This document shows, piece by piece, positions 6,361 through 14,192 of a stretch of 64,000 bases of DNA. The notes beneath the pieces were generated by a model. It did no database searches. It saw only the letters and a program-made list of their open reading frames with translations, and was not told where the DNA came from. Position numbers and translations under genes: made by a program. Numbering within the stretch: the stretch's first letter is position 1; each line of letters opens with the position of its first letter. The stretch comes from Gammaproteobacteria bacterium (GTDB lineage Bacteria; Pseudomonadota; Gammaproteobacteria; UBA6429; Thiohalophilaceae), in NCBI GenBank assembly GCA_029880855.1, contig JAOUNS010000017.1:1-64000 (forward strand). The letters run 5' to 3'.

Positions 6361-6846
6361 TTAGGTTTCGTTTTTGCACATTAATATCATTTTCTGCTTT
6401 GTCATAGTTTCATTGCTGAAAAAATATGGTTCTGAATAATTATCAGGTACCATATCTAAATCAGATTTAGCTTTACTTATAATGCCTAATTTCAAATAGC
6501 ACCAAGCCCTATAAAAATAGGCTGTATCACGAAAATACCCATTATCTAACTTTAATGCCTTACTTAGCGCAAAAGCAGCATCATTATAATTAGTGCATTC
6601 AATTTTCCTAAAGCCTCTTCGAAAATGCGGAGATGCAGAAAGCGGTTTGAATTTACTCACTCTAGTATTATCTAGTTGGGCTTTAAATAACCGTCGCTTG
6701 GAAAATAATATTTCACTTCTTTTTTCATAGCCTTCATAGTTATTCTTATCTTTGTTAATAGCCGCAGTAGCATAAGCAAGCGCCAAAGCTGTTCTACCAT
6801 TGTGATGTAATTTCCGTATCCACTTAAAGCAATGTGCCTTCGTCAT
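6361..6846 (-). CDS. tetratricopeptide-repeat protein, possible gene cassette
   Basis: 161 aa, basic. Two TPR-like helical pairs are visible (ALAYATAAINKDKNNYEGYE around residue 20 and AYFYRAWCYLKLGIISKAKS around residue 110). No signal peptide. The function is unknown; TPR proteins occur among immunity and adaptor proteins, which would fit the island. Both borders are notable. GTTAGGT lies 7 bp before the ATG, and the stop codon is embedded in ACCTAAC followed by AAGGTATTCAAC. These match the R' (GTTRRRY) and R'' (RYYYAAC) core sites of integron cassettes. No full attC stem can be drawn because a border repeat follows at once, and no integrase is in the window. Confidence 0.6.
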   Translation of the reverse strand: MTKAHCFKWIRKLHHNGRTALALAYATAAINKDKNNYEGYEKRSEILFSKRRLFKAQLDNTRVSKFKPLSASPHFRRGFRKIECTNYNDAAFALSKALKLDNGYFRDTAYFYRAWCYLKLGIISKAKSDLDMVPDNYSEPYFFSNETMTKQKMILMCKNET

Positions 6847-6893
6847 TTTGAAACCTAACAGTTATTTAGACATCAAGTCCGAATCCGCCTTAC

Positions 6894-6911
6894 TAGCAGA
6901 CATGTCTGCTA
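6894..6911. promoter_or_regulatory. perfect 18-bp palindrome upstream of the TPR gene
   Basis: TAGCAGACATGTCTGCTA is a perfect dyad about 50 bp upstream of the TPR start codon, suitable for binding a dimeric regulator or as a cassette-end relic. The region 6912-7141 around and beyond it contains no gene I can support. Confidence 0.35.
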
Positions 6912-7141
6912 ATACCCGATTCAGCTGATAATTGGCCGTTCTGGATATACACACAAAATACTCCCATAATTCATTTATTTGAAGTATCTGGTTAATACCG
7001 GATAATAGTTTGTTTAAAAATCAACCAAAACCTGGCAATTCTTATAACAATACTGATGAAATATACGGTGGTATTGACCTGATTATGGGATCAACCCCTT
7101 CGCCGGTGCGTTGTCATGGACGGCTTTCTGAATAAAACAGT

Positions 7142-7319
7142 CGGCATCATGGATGATGCCGGTGAGCAGAGGGACATGGACGTCCCTTCTGCGAACCACA
7201 AAGGGAAAGCCGGACAGGACAACAGGCTTGCACCGACGAGGGCGGCCTTCTCTTTGGTTACTTTCTCTTGGCCGCGCAAGAGAAAGTGACCCGCCTCAGC
7301 CGCGCAGCGGCGGGCGGAA
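7142..7319 (+). repeat. composite hairpin-rich repeat R1 (GGA-loop stems plus long hairpin)
   Basis: Successive hairpins: CGGCATCA/TGATGCCG with loop TGGA (7142-7161); AGGGAC/GTCCCT with loop ATGGAC (7170-7187); AAGCC/GGCTT with a loop containing GGACAGGACA (7207-7229); GGTTACTTTCTCTTG/CAAGAGAAAGTGACC with loop GCCGCG (7256-7291); and a GC-rich stem CCGCC...GGCGG (7292-7317). The stretch holds no convincing gene. Frames crossing it read as low-complexity, Arg/Ser-rich peptides. See R2-R4 for related copies. Confidence 0.65.
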
Positions 7320-7325
7320 TGTCTT

Positions 7326-7490
7326 AAGCCGGTCAGGACAACAGGCTTGCACCGGCGAGGGCGGCCGCACCGCTCCTGGCCATCCATGGCCTCGCGGTAT
7401 TAGTACATCCTGTACGTCATCTCTTTGGTTACTTTCTCTTGGCCGCGCAAGAGAAAGTGACCCGCCTCAGCCGCGCAGCGGCGGGCGGAA
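7326..7490. repeat. composite hairpin-rich repeat R2
   Basis: AAGCC/GGCTT with a loop containing CAGGACAACA (7326-7348) repeats the third hairpin of R1. Two hairpins follow that show GGA loops on the minus strand: GGCCA/TGGCC with loop TGGA (7378-7391) and GTAC/GTAC with loop AGGAT (7403-7415). A 71-bp segment (7420-7490) then repeats 7249-7319 exactly, including the GGTTACTTTCTCTTG hairpin. It ends 45 bp before the stop of the glycosyltransferase gene. Confidence 0.65.
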
Positions 7491-7534
7491 TTAGTTTAAA
7501 TCAGGTCGCAGACAACAACCGCTCAGCGCCTCAT

Positions 7535-8674
7535 CTACCCCCGATGTTCCGCAATGATCTTTTTATACACCGCCAGGGTTTTATTGGCCACGGCATCGGG
7601 GTGGTAGCGTTTATAGGCTTCGTCGCGTCCGGCGGCGGAGATGGTGTTGCGCAGGTCGGGATTATCGATCAGTTGGTTGATGATCGCCGCCAGTGCGGTG
7701 CTGTCATCAGGATCAACCAAAAAGCCGGTGCGCTTGTCGTCGATCATGTAGGGCATGCCGCAAAGATTGGATGAGATGACAGGGACACCCACGGCCATGG
7801 CTTCGGCGATGGCCATGGGGGCATTTTCCTGATAGGAGGGCAGGACAAAGATGCTTGCTTCGGTGAGTTCGCGTTGCACTTCGGTTTGCGGGATACGGCC
7901 CAGCAGTTTTACCTTGTCATGCAGTTGGTGTTCCGCGATGAGGTCCTGGATCTTTTTTGCATACCATTCGATTTTTGCTTCACCGGCCAGATGCAGTTCA
8001 CCGTCCCGACCGCTTTTGATGACCTTGATGAAGCCGTTGATCAGGCCCAGGGCGTTTTTGCGCGGGTTTAACCAGCCGGCAAAAAAGAGACGGCCCGGTT
8101 TTTCGTTGCGTTGCAGATCAAAGTATTTGGCATTGATGGCGTTGTCGATGTCATAGATCTGCGCATCGGTGAGTTGTTCGATCTCGTCGCGCACATACTG
8201 GGTGATGGAGATGATATGTTTGAGTCGTTTGACATAGCGTTTTTCCAGCCAGTGCCAGATTTTCGAACGCAGACGCCAGAAGGCCTTTTGTTCGGTCACG
8301 ACGTTGAGGCTGTCAAAGCCGTGGATGGTCATGACCTGTGGAAAATCGCGCAGGTCTGCACACAGACCATAGGTCTCGTGATAGTGGACGATATCGGGAT
8401 TCAGGCTGCGGATATAGTTTTCCAGTTGGCGTTTGCCCGGCCCCATCATGAGGTCGAGGAACAGGGGTGTCCGTCCCCTCGGCAGGCGATGCACAGTGAC
8501 GCCCATGACGCTTTCCACCACGGGTTGTTTGATCTCCTGCTCCATGGTGACCATGTGGATGTCACCGGCATTGATGGACAACAGTCCGCGCACCAGGCCC
8601 AGGGTGGCGGTTTCCACGCCGCCGCGGGGGCTGTCTACATCACTGGGAAAACGACTGTGGATGACGATTTTCAT
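7535..8674 (-). CDS. glycosyltransferase family 4 (GT-B fold)
   Basis: 379 aa, a typical length for family GT4. The N-terminal acceptor domain has the GGVETATLGLVRGL loop near residue 18 and a VMTIHGFDSLN segment. The C-terminal nucleotide-sugar domain has LFFAGWLNPRKNALGLINGF near residue 195 and the E-x7-E motif ENAPMAIAE near residue 283, followed by GVPVISSNLCGMPYMI. It should transfer a sugar from an NDP- or GDP-sugar onto a polysaccharide or lipid precursor in the cytoplasm. Substrates cannot be deduced. It lies downstream of the beta-helix protein gene on the same strand (77-bp gap), consistent with a small exopolysaccharide unit. No strong ribosome-binding site is visible. Confidence 0.85.
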   Translation of the reverse strand: MKIVIHSRFPSDVDSPRGGVETATLGLVRGLLSINAGDIHMVTMEQEIKQPVVESVMGVTVHRLPRGRTPLFLDLMMGPGKRQLENYIRSLNPDIVHYHETYGLCADLRDFPQVMTIHGFDSLNVVTEQKAFWRLRSKIWHWLEKRYVKRLKHIISITQYVRDEIEQLTDAQIYDIDNAINAKYFDLQRNEKPGRLFFAGWLNPRKNALGLINGFIKVIKSGRDGELHLAGEAKIEWYAKKIQDLIAEHQLHDKVKLLGRIPQTEVQRELTEASIFVLPSYQENAPMAIAEAMAVGVPVISSNLCGMPYMIDDKRTGFLVDPDDSTALAAIINQLIDNPDLRNTISAAGRDEAYKRYHPDAVANKTLAVYKKIIAEHRG

Positions 8675-8751
8675 AGGCTGCTTGATTTTATTGATGAAGG
8701 TTGATTGTAGCTGAAGATCATTCCCTGATCACAGTGTCGGATTATTGAACA

Positions 8752-10443
8752 CTATTCCACGGCACCGAGTGTAAAGCGTTTGCCCTGCGGCCGTTTTAGC
8801 CCGTTATAGTCACGACGGATATCAATGCCATAGCGTTTGTAAAACTCGTCATAGACCGTGCTCTCCACACCGGCGTTACGCGCCTTTGATCCGGCGCTCA
8901 AGCCGAAGTTGCCGTTGGCCGGATCGATAAAACCGGGATCATCCACCATACAGTGACTGCATACACCGGCTTGCGTTTGCAGCATCTGCAAGCCGATCTT
9001 GTCGATACCGCGCCAGCGAAAGCGCGCCGCGCCGCGTGACTCGGTAAACAGCATATGGTCCACTTTGGTCATGGGCGCGGAGTTGTACATGCTCATGTGA
9101 TAATCACGGTTATCAATGGCGGAGATGATATTGCCCGAGACGTGCACCGGTCCGGCCAGCACGGAATTGATCCCGCCGTGGACATCATGGATGGTGTTGT
9201 CCACCACATAGCGGGTCATGTTGCCGTGCCACAGGGCGATCGCCACACCGGGTCGATAGGGGTGGGCGGGTGTATAGGTAAAGCCGGGTTCGGGATGGAT
9301 GTTGTAGATCAGATTGCCGACGATATAGGCCTTGTGATCATTGGTCGGATTGGTGCTTGATTGCCGGATGCCGTAGTTACAATCGTAAATTTTATTAAAG
9401 ATGATCCAAATGTTGTCCGGTCCATATTGAAAACCGATACCGTCACCGGGCTGGGTGCCGTGGCGGCGACCGCCATAACTGATGTTTTGCGAGATGATGA
9501 CATCACTGGCCTGTTTGGACCAGAAGGCGGTCTGGCGGTTGTTGTAACCGATATTCTTGCCAATATATATGTGGTGCAGATACTTGTACGAGTTCTTCCA
9601 GTTACCGGCAATCACCTGTACGCCGTTACCACTGAGATGTGAAAACTCGTTTTCCAGGATCCAGACCCGGGACAAACTCGTCGTGGCATCCCGCGCCCAC
9701 AGGTTGGGCGTGACGCCGTGAAAGTCTTCGTCCTTGGCGGTCTTCCAGTTACCCAGTTCGCTGAACCGGTTCTTGTAGATCACCACATCACTGATGTTAC
9801 CGCCGCGCAAGGGCTGGATGCTGATGCCGGAGGTATGATTGACATAAAAACGGTTGCGGATCGCGCTGTGACGGATAGCGATGTGTTGACCGGTGTTGCC
9901 GCTGATTGCCATCGCCCCGCCGATGCCGCCATTAAAATCGAGATGTTCCAGGATCACATAGCGCGAGTTAACAATGTGCATGCTGCCGGTGAAGACCGGT
10001 TTGGCATCGGGTGTACCACGGAACCAGCAGTGTTTGGCGGCGGTACAGTCAAAACGCAACTTGATACCCTGTTCCTTGTAGGGTCCGCCGTGGATCTCCA
10101 CATAACTGCCTGCCGGGAAGACCATGTTGGGAATGGTTTTGCGCGGACGTCCCGGTGTGCCGTTGGCATTGAAAAAGTCTGAGGCCTTTGGGTGGCTGTT
10201 ATCGATGTAGTAACGGTTTTCTGATTTGCTTTTCAACCAGTCCGCCGGTGCGGTTTGATCGATACCGAATAATGGCGCCGGGATGCCAATGGGCGGTTCA
10301 TAGGCGAAGGCGCCGCCGGCATGCAGTGCAATGAAGAGGCAGACCATGACGAACAGGACCTGCGCATAACAGAGGCTGCGCAGAAAGGCGATGATACGCG
10401 GGATAAATCCGCCGTGGTCTGTAGAAGCATTCTCTTTATCCAT
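8752..10443 (-). CDS. right-handed parallel beta-helix protein, membrane-anchored or secreted
   Basis: 563 aa. A hydrophobic segment at about residues 28-47 (AQVLFVMVCLFIALHAGGAF) follows a 25-residue cytoplasmic head, so it is either a long signal peptide or an anchor. The body shows repeated strand-turn units with N/G/I patterns (HIAIRHSAIRNRFYVNHTSG, ISDVVIYKNRFSELG, IYIGKNIGYNNRQTAFW), the signature of pectate-lyase-like or NosD-like beta-helices. Such proteins bind or cleave polysaccharides. The C-terminus resembles other secreted beta-helix proteins (GLSAGSKARNAGVES, then RDYNGLKRPQ). Together with the adjacent glycosyltransferase this suggests polysaccharide processing. AGGACAGG lies before the start. 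Whether it is an enzyme is unknown. Confidence 0.75.
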   Translation of the reverse strand: MDKENASTDHGGFIPRIIAFLRSLCYAQVLFVMVCLFIALHAGGAFAYEPPIGIPAPLFGIDQTAPADWLKSKSENRYYIDNSHPKASDFFNANGTPGRPRKTIPNMVFPAGSYVEIHGGPYKEQGIKLRFDCTAAKHCWFRGTPDAKPVFTGSMHIVNSRYVILEHLDFNGGIGGAMAISGNTGQHIAIRHSAIRNRFYVNHTSGISIQPLRGGNISDVVIYKNRFSELGNWKTAKDEDFHGVTPNLWARDATTSLSRVWILENEFSHLSGNGVQVIAGNWKNSYKYLHHIYIGKNIGYNNRQTAFWSKQASDVIISQNISYGGRRHGTQPGDGIGFQYGPDNIWIIFNKIYDCNYGIRQSSTNPTNDHKAYIVGNLIYNIHPEPGFTYTPAHPYRPGVAIALWHGNMTRYVVDNTIHDVHGGINSVLAGPVHVSGNIISAIDNRDYHMSMYNSAPMTKVDHMLFTESRGAARFRWRGIDKIGLQMLQTQAGVCSHCMVDDPGFIDPANGNFGLSAGSKARNAGVESTVYDEFYKRYGIDIRRDYNGLKRPQGKRFTLGAVE

Positions 10444-10566
10444 TCGCCTGTCCTGTGTGGTGGTTGAACCAAAATTGACAACATGCTTACATTCTGACCA
10501 TACCGGTGTGTTTCCTGCAGGACATTATGTGGCAAAATCAGATGAGTCACAAATCACACCCGAGCC

Positions 10567-11313
10567 ATGAAACTGCATATCCTCAGCGACCTGCATCTTG
10601 AATTTGCGCCGTTCACTCCCCCGGCTGTGGACGCTGATGTGGTGATCCTGGCGGGAGACATTCATATCAAGGACAAGGGGCTGGACCAGGTGCTGTCAAC
10701 CTTCCCCGACCGGCCGGTGTTCTATATCCCGGGGAATCATGAATATTATGGCACGGCCCTGCCCCGGCATCTGGAAAAACTCAGGGAAAAGGCCGCCGGC
10801 ACCCATATCCGTATCCTTGATAATGAAAGCCTTCGTCTGGGCGATACCACCTTTTTATGCTGTACCCTGTGGACCGATTTTGCCCTGTTCGGTGATCCGC
10901 GCATCGCCGGTCATGAGGCAAGTCAGGTCATCAGCGATTATCGCAAGATCCGTGTCAGTCCCACCTTTCGCAAGCTGCGTTCCATTGATACCGCCGGAAT
11001 GCACCATAAATCGATCACCTGGTTGCAGGAACAGGTCTCACTGCACAAGGATGGACAGCTCGTCATCATCACCCATCATGCACCCAGCCGCCGTTCCATC
11101 AGTGAAGAATTCAGGGATGATATCCTCAGTGCCGCCTATGCCTCGAATCTGGATGCGTTCGTAGCAGAAAGCGGTGCCGTATTATGGATCCACGGGCATC
11201 TGCACAGCCAAAGCGACTACACTATAGGAAACACCCGGGTGATCTGTAACCCGCGGGGTTATCCCGATGAACCCAATGACGACTTTATACCGGAACTGGT
11301 GATTGAGATATAA
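10567..11313 (+). CDS. calcineurin-like metallophosphoesterase
   Basis: 248 aa with all metal-ligand motifs of the family in order: D8-x-H10 (SDLHLEF), G30-D31, G56-N57-H58-E59, a THH pair in VIITHHAPSRRS and GHLH in WIHGHLHSQSD. The protein should hydrolyse phosphodiester or phosphomonoester bonds using a binuclear metal centre in the cytoplasm; there is no signal peptide. The specific substrate is unknown. It is first in a plus-strand group; the next gene starts 5 bp after its stop. It diverges from the beta-helix gene across a 123-bp gap that should hold both promoters. Confidence 0.85.
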   Translation: MKLHILSDLHLEFAPFTPPAVDADVVILAGDIHIKDKGLDQVLSTFPDRPVFYIPGNHEYYGTALPRHLEKLREKAAGTHIRILDNESLRLGDTTFLCCTLWTDFALFGDPRIAGHEASQVISDYRKIRVSPTFRKLRSIDTAGMHHKSITWLQEQVSLHKDGQLVIITHHAPSRRSISEEFRDDILSAAYASNLDAFVAESGAVLWIHGHLHSQSDYTIGNTRVICNPRGYPDEPNDDFIPELVIEI

Positions 11314-11318
11314 CGTCA

Positions 11319-11882
11319 ATGTCATCCATAAAACTGCAATACATTCGCGGTGAAACCACTCAGGCGGAATACCTGTGCCATACGCTGTCAGAACTCCACC
11401 TGGCTGATTTGTGCCGGGGTGACAGCGAACTGGAAAAGGTTATAACGACAGAACTAGAGCGTGGTTTTTCTGCACTGGACAAACTCGACCGGAATGATCC
11501 CTTTTGGCATCACAGCAACAAATTACCGACCCTGCCAAAATTACCCGACTACGCTGAATACAGACTCAAGACTGAACCAAACAACAGCGATGCGGCCCGG
11601 CTTCTGATTTGTTATGCATTTGCGACAGGCAGCGGACACCTTGATCTCAATGCCTGGACAGTTTTAAAAAACAATCATGCACTGGACCTCACGTTTCTGG
11701 TGGACACCGCCTGGCTCTCTTCACCCTACTGGACAAACCAATATATTCCGCCATTTGTCGATCTGGTCAATGCATTGGAACTACAGGAACAGGTTTTACC
11801 TGAACTGGATCGAATAGCGGCACAGCATCCCGATGCACTTGAATGGGTGGCACCAACTAAAACAGAATTGCAAAAGGACTGA
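11319..11882 (+). CDS. protein of unknown function
   Basis: 187 aa, acidic, soluble, Leu/Asp-rich, with helical character throughout (for example LIDLVNALELQEQVLPELDR-like segments) and no signal peptide. I do not recognise the family. It starts 5 bp after the metallophosphoesterase and is followed after 3 bp by a secreted protein gene, so all three are probably one transcript. No Shine-Dalgarno match stands out, which fits translational coupling. Confidence 0.6.
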   Translation: MSSIKLQYIRGETTQAEYLCHTLSELHLADLCRGDSELEKVITTELERGFSALDKLDRNDPFWHHSNKLPTLPKLPDYAEYRLKTEPNNSDAARLLICYAFATGSGHLDLNAWTVLKNNHALDLTFLVDTAWLSSPYWTNQYIPPFVDLVNALELQEQVLPELDRIAAQHPDALEWVAPTKTELQKD

Positions 11883-11885
11883 CGT

Positions 11886-12401
11886 ATGCACTATTTAAAT
11901 ACATCCTTTCTGACACGGGTCATCGGTCTGTTGATATTCATTCTGCCCGGCGCTGCATTTGCCACGGCGCAGATCCCCGATGATCTCGTTATCGATGGCA
12001 AACGGCATGCGATTTTTACCGAACCGTTGCGGCTGTATCTGGAAAATAACAAACAGGCGGCAGAGATACTGAGAAAAGAGATCTCAAACACCTGCTCCGC
12101 CTCCTGGCGCGGCTATCGTGGTTTTTGGCAAATCACCGACAACAAACTCTACCTCATCAAACTTGAAGTGGATCCCTGTGATAACCAACCGGACCTTATT
12201 CCACTCAGCAAACTATTTCCCGACAGCAAGGGCCCCGTCCATGCCCACTGGTTCAGCGGTAAATTGATTATCCCGCAAGGCAAGATGGTTGAATATGTTC
12301 ACATGGGTTATGGCAGCAAGTATGAAAGCTATCTGGTGATATCAATCGAGCAGGGCAAGATTACTGCAAGCAAGATAGTGAAAAACCGACCCGATCATTG
12401 A
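11886..12401 (+). CDS. secreted protein of unknown function
   Basis: 171 aa with an N-terminal signal peptide (hydrophobic RVIGLLIFILPGAAFATAQ, cleavage likely after AFA or ATA). Two cysteines (CSASWRGYRG and DPCDNQPD) could form a disulfide in the periplasm. The C-terminal half, with HAHWFSGKLIIPQGKMVEYV followed by MGYGSKYESYLVISIEQGK, looks like a small beta-rich domain seen in other proteobacterial hypothetical proteins. AAGGACTGACGT precedes the ATG. It is the last gene of the metallophosphoesterase group. Function unknown. Confidence 0.65.
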   Translation: MHYLNTSFLTRVIGLLIFILPGAAFATAQIPDDLVIDGKRHAIFTEPLRLYLENNKQAAEILRKEISNTCSASWRGYRGFWQITDNKLYLIKLEVDPCDNQPDLIPLSKLFPDSKGPVHAHWFSGKLIIPQGKMVEYVHMGYGSKYESYLVISIEQGKITASKIVKNRPDH

Positions 12402-12446
12402 CACAGTCCGTTTTCGCAACATATCGCATCAACATGGAGTGACGCA

Positions 12447-13430
12447 ATGAAAGCAATGGTATGTACAAAATATGGTCCACCGGATGTCCTGCAACTTCAG
12501 GATATCGACAAACCTGTTCCCAAAGATAATGAGGTACTGATACGCATTCACGCCACTTCAGTGACTGCGGGTGACTACCGCATTCGCGGCCTGAATGTAC
12601 CATTTGGTTTTAAGACACCCATGCGACTCATGCTGGGTTTCAACAAACCCAGACAATCCATACTGGGCATCAATCTGGCTGGTGTCATTGAAGCTGTTGG
12701 CAAGGATGTCAAACAGTTCAAGGTAACTGATGCTGTTTACGGGTCAAGCGGAATGAAGCTCGGCTGTTACGCCGAATATATTTGTCTGGATGAAAACAGT
12801 TCACTCACCACCAAACCTGAACATATCAGTTTTGAGGCAGCCGCCGCTTTTCCCTTTGGCATGTTCACCGCCCTGTCATTTCTGCGTGATAAAGGCCGGA
12901 TTCAACCGGGTGAAAAAGTGTTGATCTATGGCGCATCCGGCGCAGTCGGCACCGCTGCAATACAACTCGCCAAGTATTTCGGTGCCGAGGTCACCGCCGT
13001 GTGCAGCGGCGAAAATATTGAGTTGGTGGCATCATTGGGCGCCGACAAGGTGATCGATTACACCAAACAGGATTTTACCCAAAGCGGTGAGCAGTATGAC
13101 ATTATCTTTGACACCGTTGGAAAAAGTTCTTTTTCCGGCAGCTTGAACTCATTGCGCGATAACGGTCGATACCTGCTGACCGTCACTGATTTGTGGAGCA
13201 ATCTCCGGATACTCTGGTCGAATCTCTTTCGGCACAACAAAGTCATTGCCGGTATCGCCACTGAAAACCGTGATGACTTGCTTTTTCTCGCCGGACTGTT
13301 TGAATCCGGCAAGATAACACCGGTGGTTGATCGTATCTATCCATTTGCACAACTACCCGATGCCCATGCCTATGCAGAACAGGGTCACAAAAAAGGCAAT
13401 GTGGTGATCACAATGTCGGATCAGCCATGA
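12447..13430 (+). CDS. NAD(P)H-dependent MDR-family oxidoreductase (quinone reductase type)
   Basis: 327 aa, the usual length for zinc-independent medium-chain dehydrogenases. The N-terminal GroES-like domain begins MKAMVCTKYGPPDVLQLQDI and includes GINLAGVIEAVGKDV. The nucleotide-binding Rossmann domain has LIYGASGAVGTAAIQLAKYF, where the AxxGxVG motif favours NADPH or NADH binding. The catalytic zinc cysteine cluster of true alcohol dehydrogenases is absent, so a quinone or enal reductase is likely. GGAGTGACGCA sits before the ATG. Substrate unknown. Confidence 0.85.
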   Translation: MKAMVCTKYGPPDVLQLQDIDKPVPKDNEVLIRIHATSVTAGDYRIRGLNVPFGFKTPMRLMLGFNKPRQSILGINLAGVIEAVGKDVKQFKVTDAVYGSSGMKLGCYAEYICLDENSSLTTKPEHISFEAAAAFPFGMFTALSFLRDKGRIQPGEKVLIYGASGAVGTAAIQLAKYFGAEVTAVCSGENIELVASLGADKVIDYTKQDFTQSGEQYDIIFDTVGKSSFSGSLNSLRDNGRYLLTVTDLWSNLRILWSNLFRHNKVIAGIATENRDDLLFLAGLFESGKITPVVDRIYPFAQLPDAHAYAEQGHKKGNVVITMSDQP

Positions 13431-13568
13431 CATATATTTTCTAATATACCGGTTTTGACACATGCAACAGACCCTTAATATCAGACCTCTTTATGATTGG
13501 TAGAGCCTGAAGAAATTGTTGTATACTGCCATTAACTACTCAACGATCATCTGCAACAGGAACAACGA

Positions 13569-14099
13569 ATGACACAGGAAACAGATGCCATACCCACGGT
13601 CTATACAATCAATGAGCACATGTACATGGATGCATTGGAGTTTTATTGGATTGTAAAACAACATACACCCGCAGATGCCATCAAGTGGGCTGTCTTTTGT
13701 TTCCTTTTTGCGGGCAGTTTCTATTATTTTTTGGACAAGATACCCATCATCAGCCATATCTTTTTTTACATTTGTGTATTATTCGGTCTGCTGTTTTTAG
13801 CCCTAATCCCCTTGCGCACCCATATCTGGCGTCGCAGATATCGAACATCATATCCCTATCGCAACCTTGCTTTTGCGATTTTTGACGAGCAGGGAGTTCA
13901 TGCCGAAATCGATGGCAAACCTTTTCACAAAGCCTGGGATGAGTTCACCGGTTATGCTGCAGGATTTGATTATGTCTATCTGCTGGATAAGGATAGATTC
14001 TTTCTCATTATTCCCCGCCACAAATTCAGGGACAGTGACGAGTGGCGTGCCTTTTGGATTTTGCTCCTCAAAAAACTGGAGCTGAAAAAGTTTCCATAA
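13569..14099 (+). CDS. YcxB-like membrane protein
   Basis: 176 aa. Two membrane segments lie at about residues 38-56 (WAVFCFLFAGSFYYFLDK) and 60-80 (HIFFYICVLFGLLFLALIPL), followed by a cytoplasmic C-terminal domain. That domain has the YcxB-like pattern: FAIFDEQGVHAEIDGKPFHK, WDEFTGYAAGFDYVYLLD, then FFLIIPRHKFRD. The family has no established function. AGGAACAACGA precedes the ATG. It is monocistronic by position, facing a convergent gene at 14193. Confidence 0.7.
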   Translation: MTQETDAIPTVYTINEHMYMDALEFYWIVKQHTPADAIKWAVFCFLFAGSFYYFLDKIPIISHIFFYICVLFGLLFLALIPLRTHIWRRRYRTSYPYRNLAFAIFDEQGVHAEIDGKPFHKAWDEFTGYAAGFDYVYLLDKDRFFLIIPRHKFRDSDEWRAFWILLLKKLELKKFP

Positions 14100-14192
14100 C
14101 CAGAGGCGGAATCTTGCTCGATATAAATCCGATTCCCGCATAAAGCCCGGGAACCGGATATACTTCACGCTGTACGACGCCGACACAACTTG

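Noticed and set aside
6980-7130. A plus-strand frame reading NSYNNTDEIYGGIDLIMGST, which looks protein-like
   Set aside because: No start codon or ribosome-binding site, only about 50 codons, no recognisable domain; at most a relic of a lost gene.
7091-7774. Open frames of about 100 codons on both strands across the 7.1-7.8 kb region
   Set aside because: They are Arg/Ser/Gly-rich, run through the hairpin repeats or antisense to the glycosyltransferase gene, and have no ribosome-binding site.
8111-8704. Long plus-strand frame of 197 codons antisense to the glycosyltransferase
   Set aside because: It is the His/Asp-rich shadow of a strong GT4 gene on the opposite strand, with no domain or start signal of its own.
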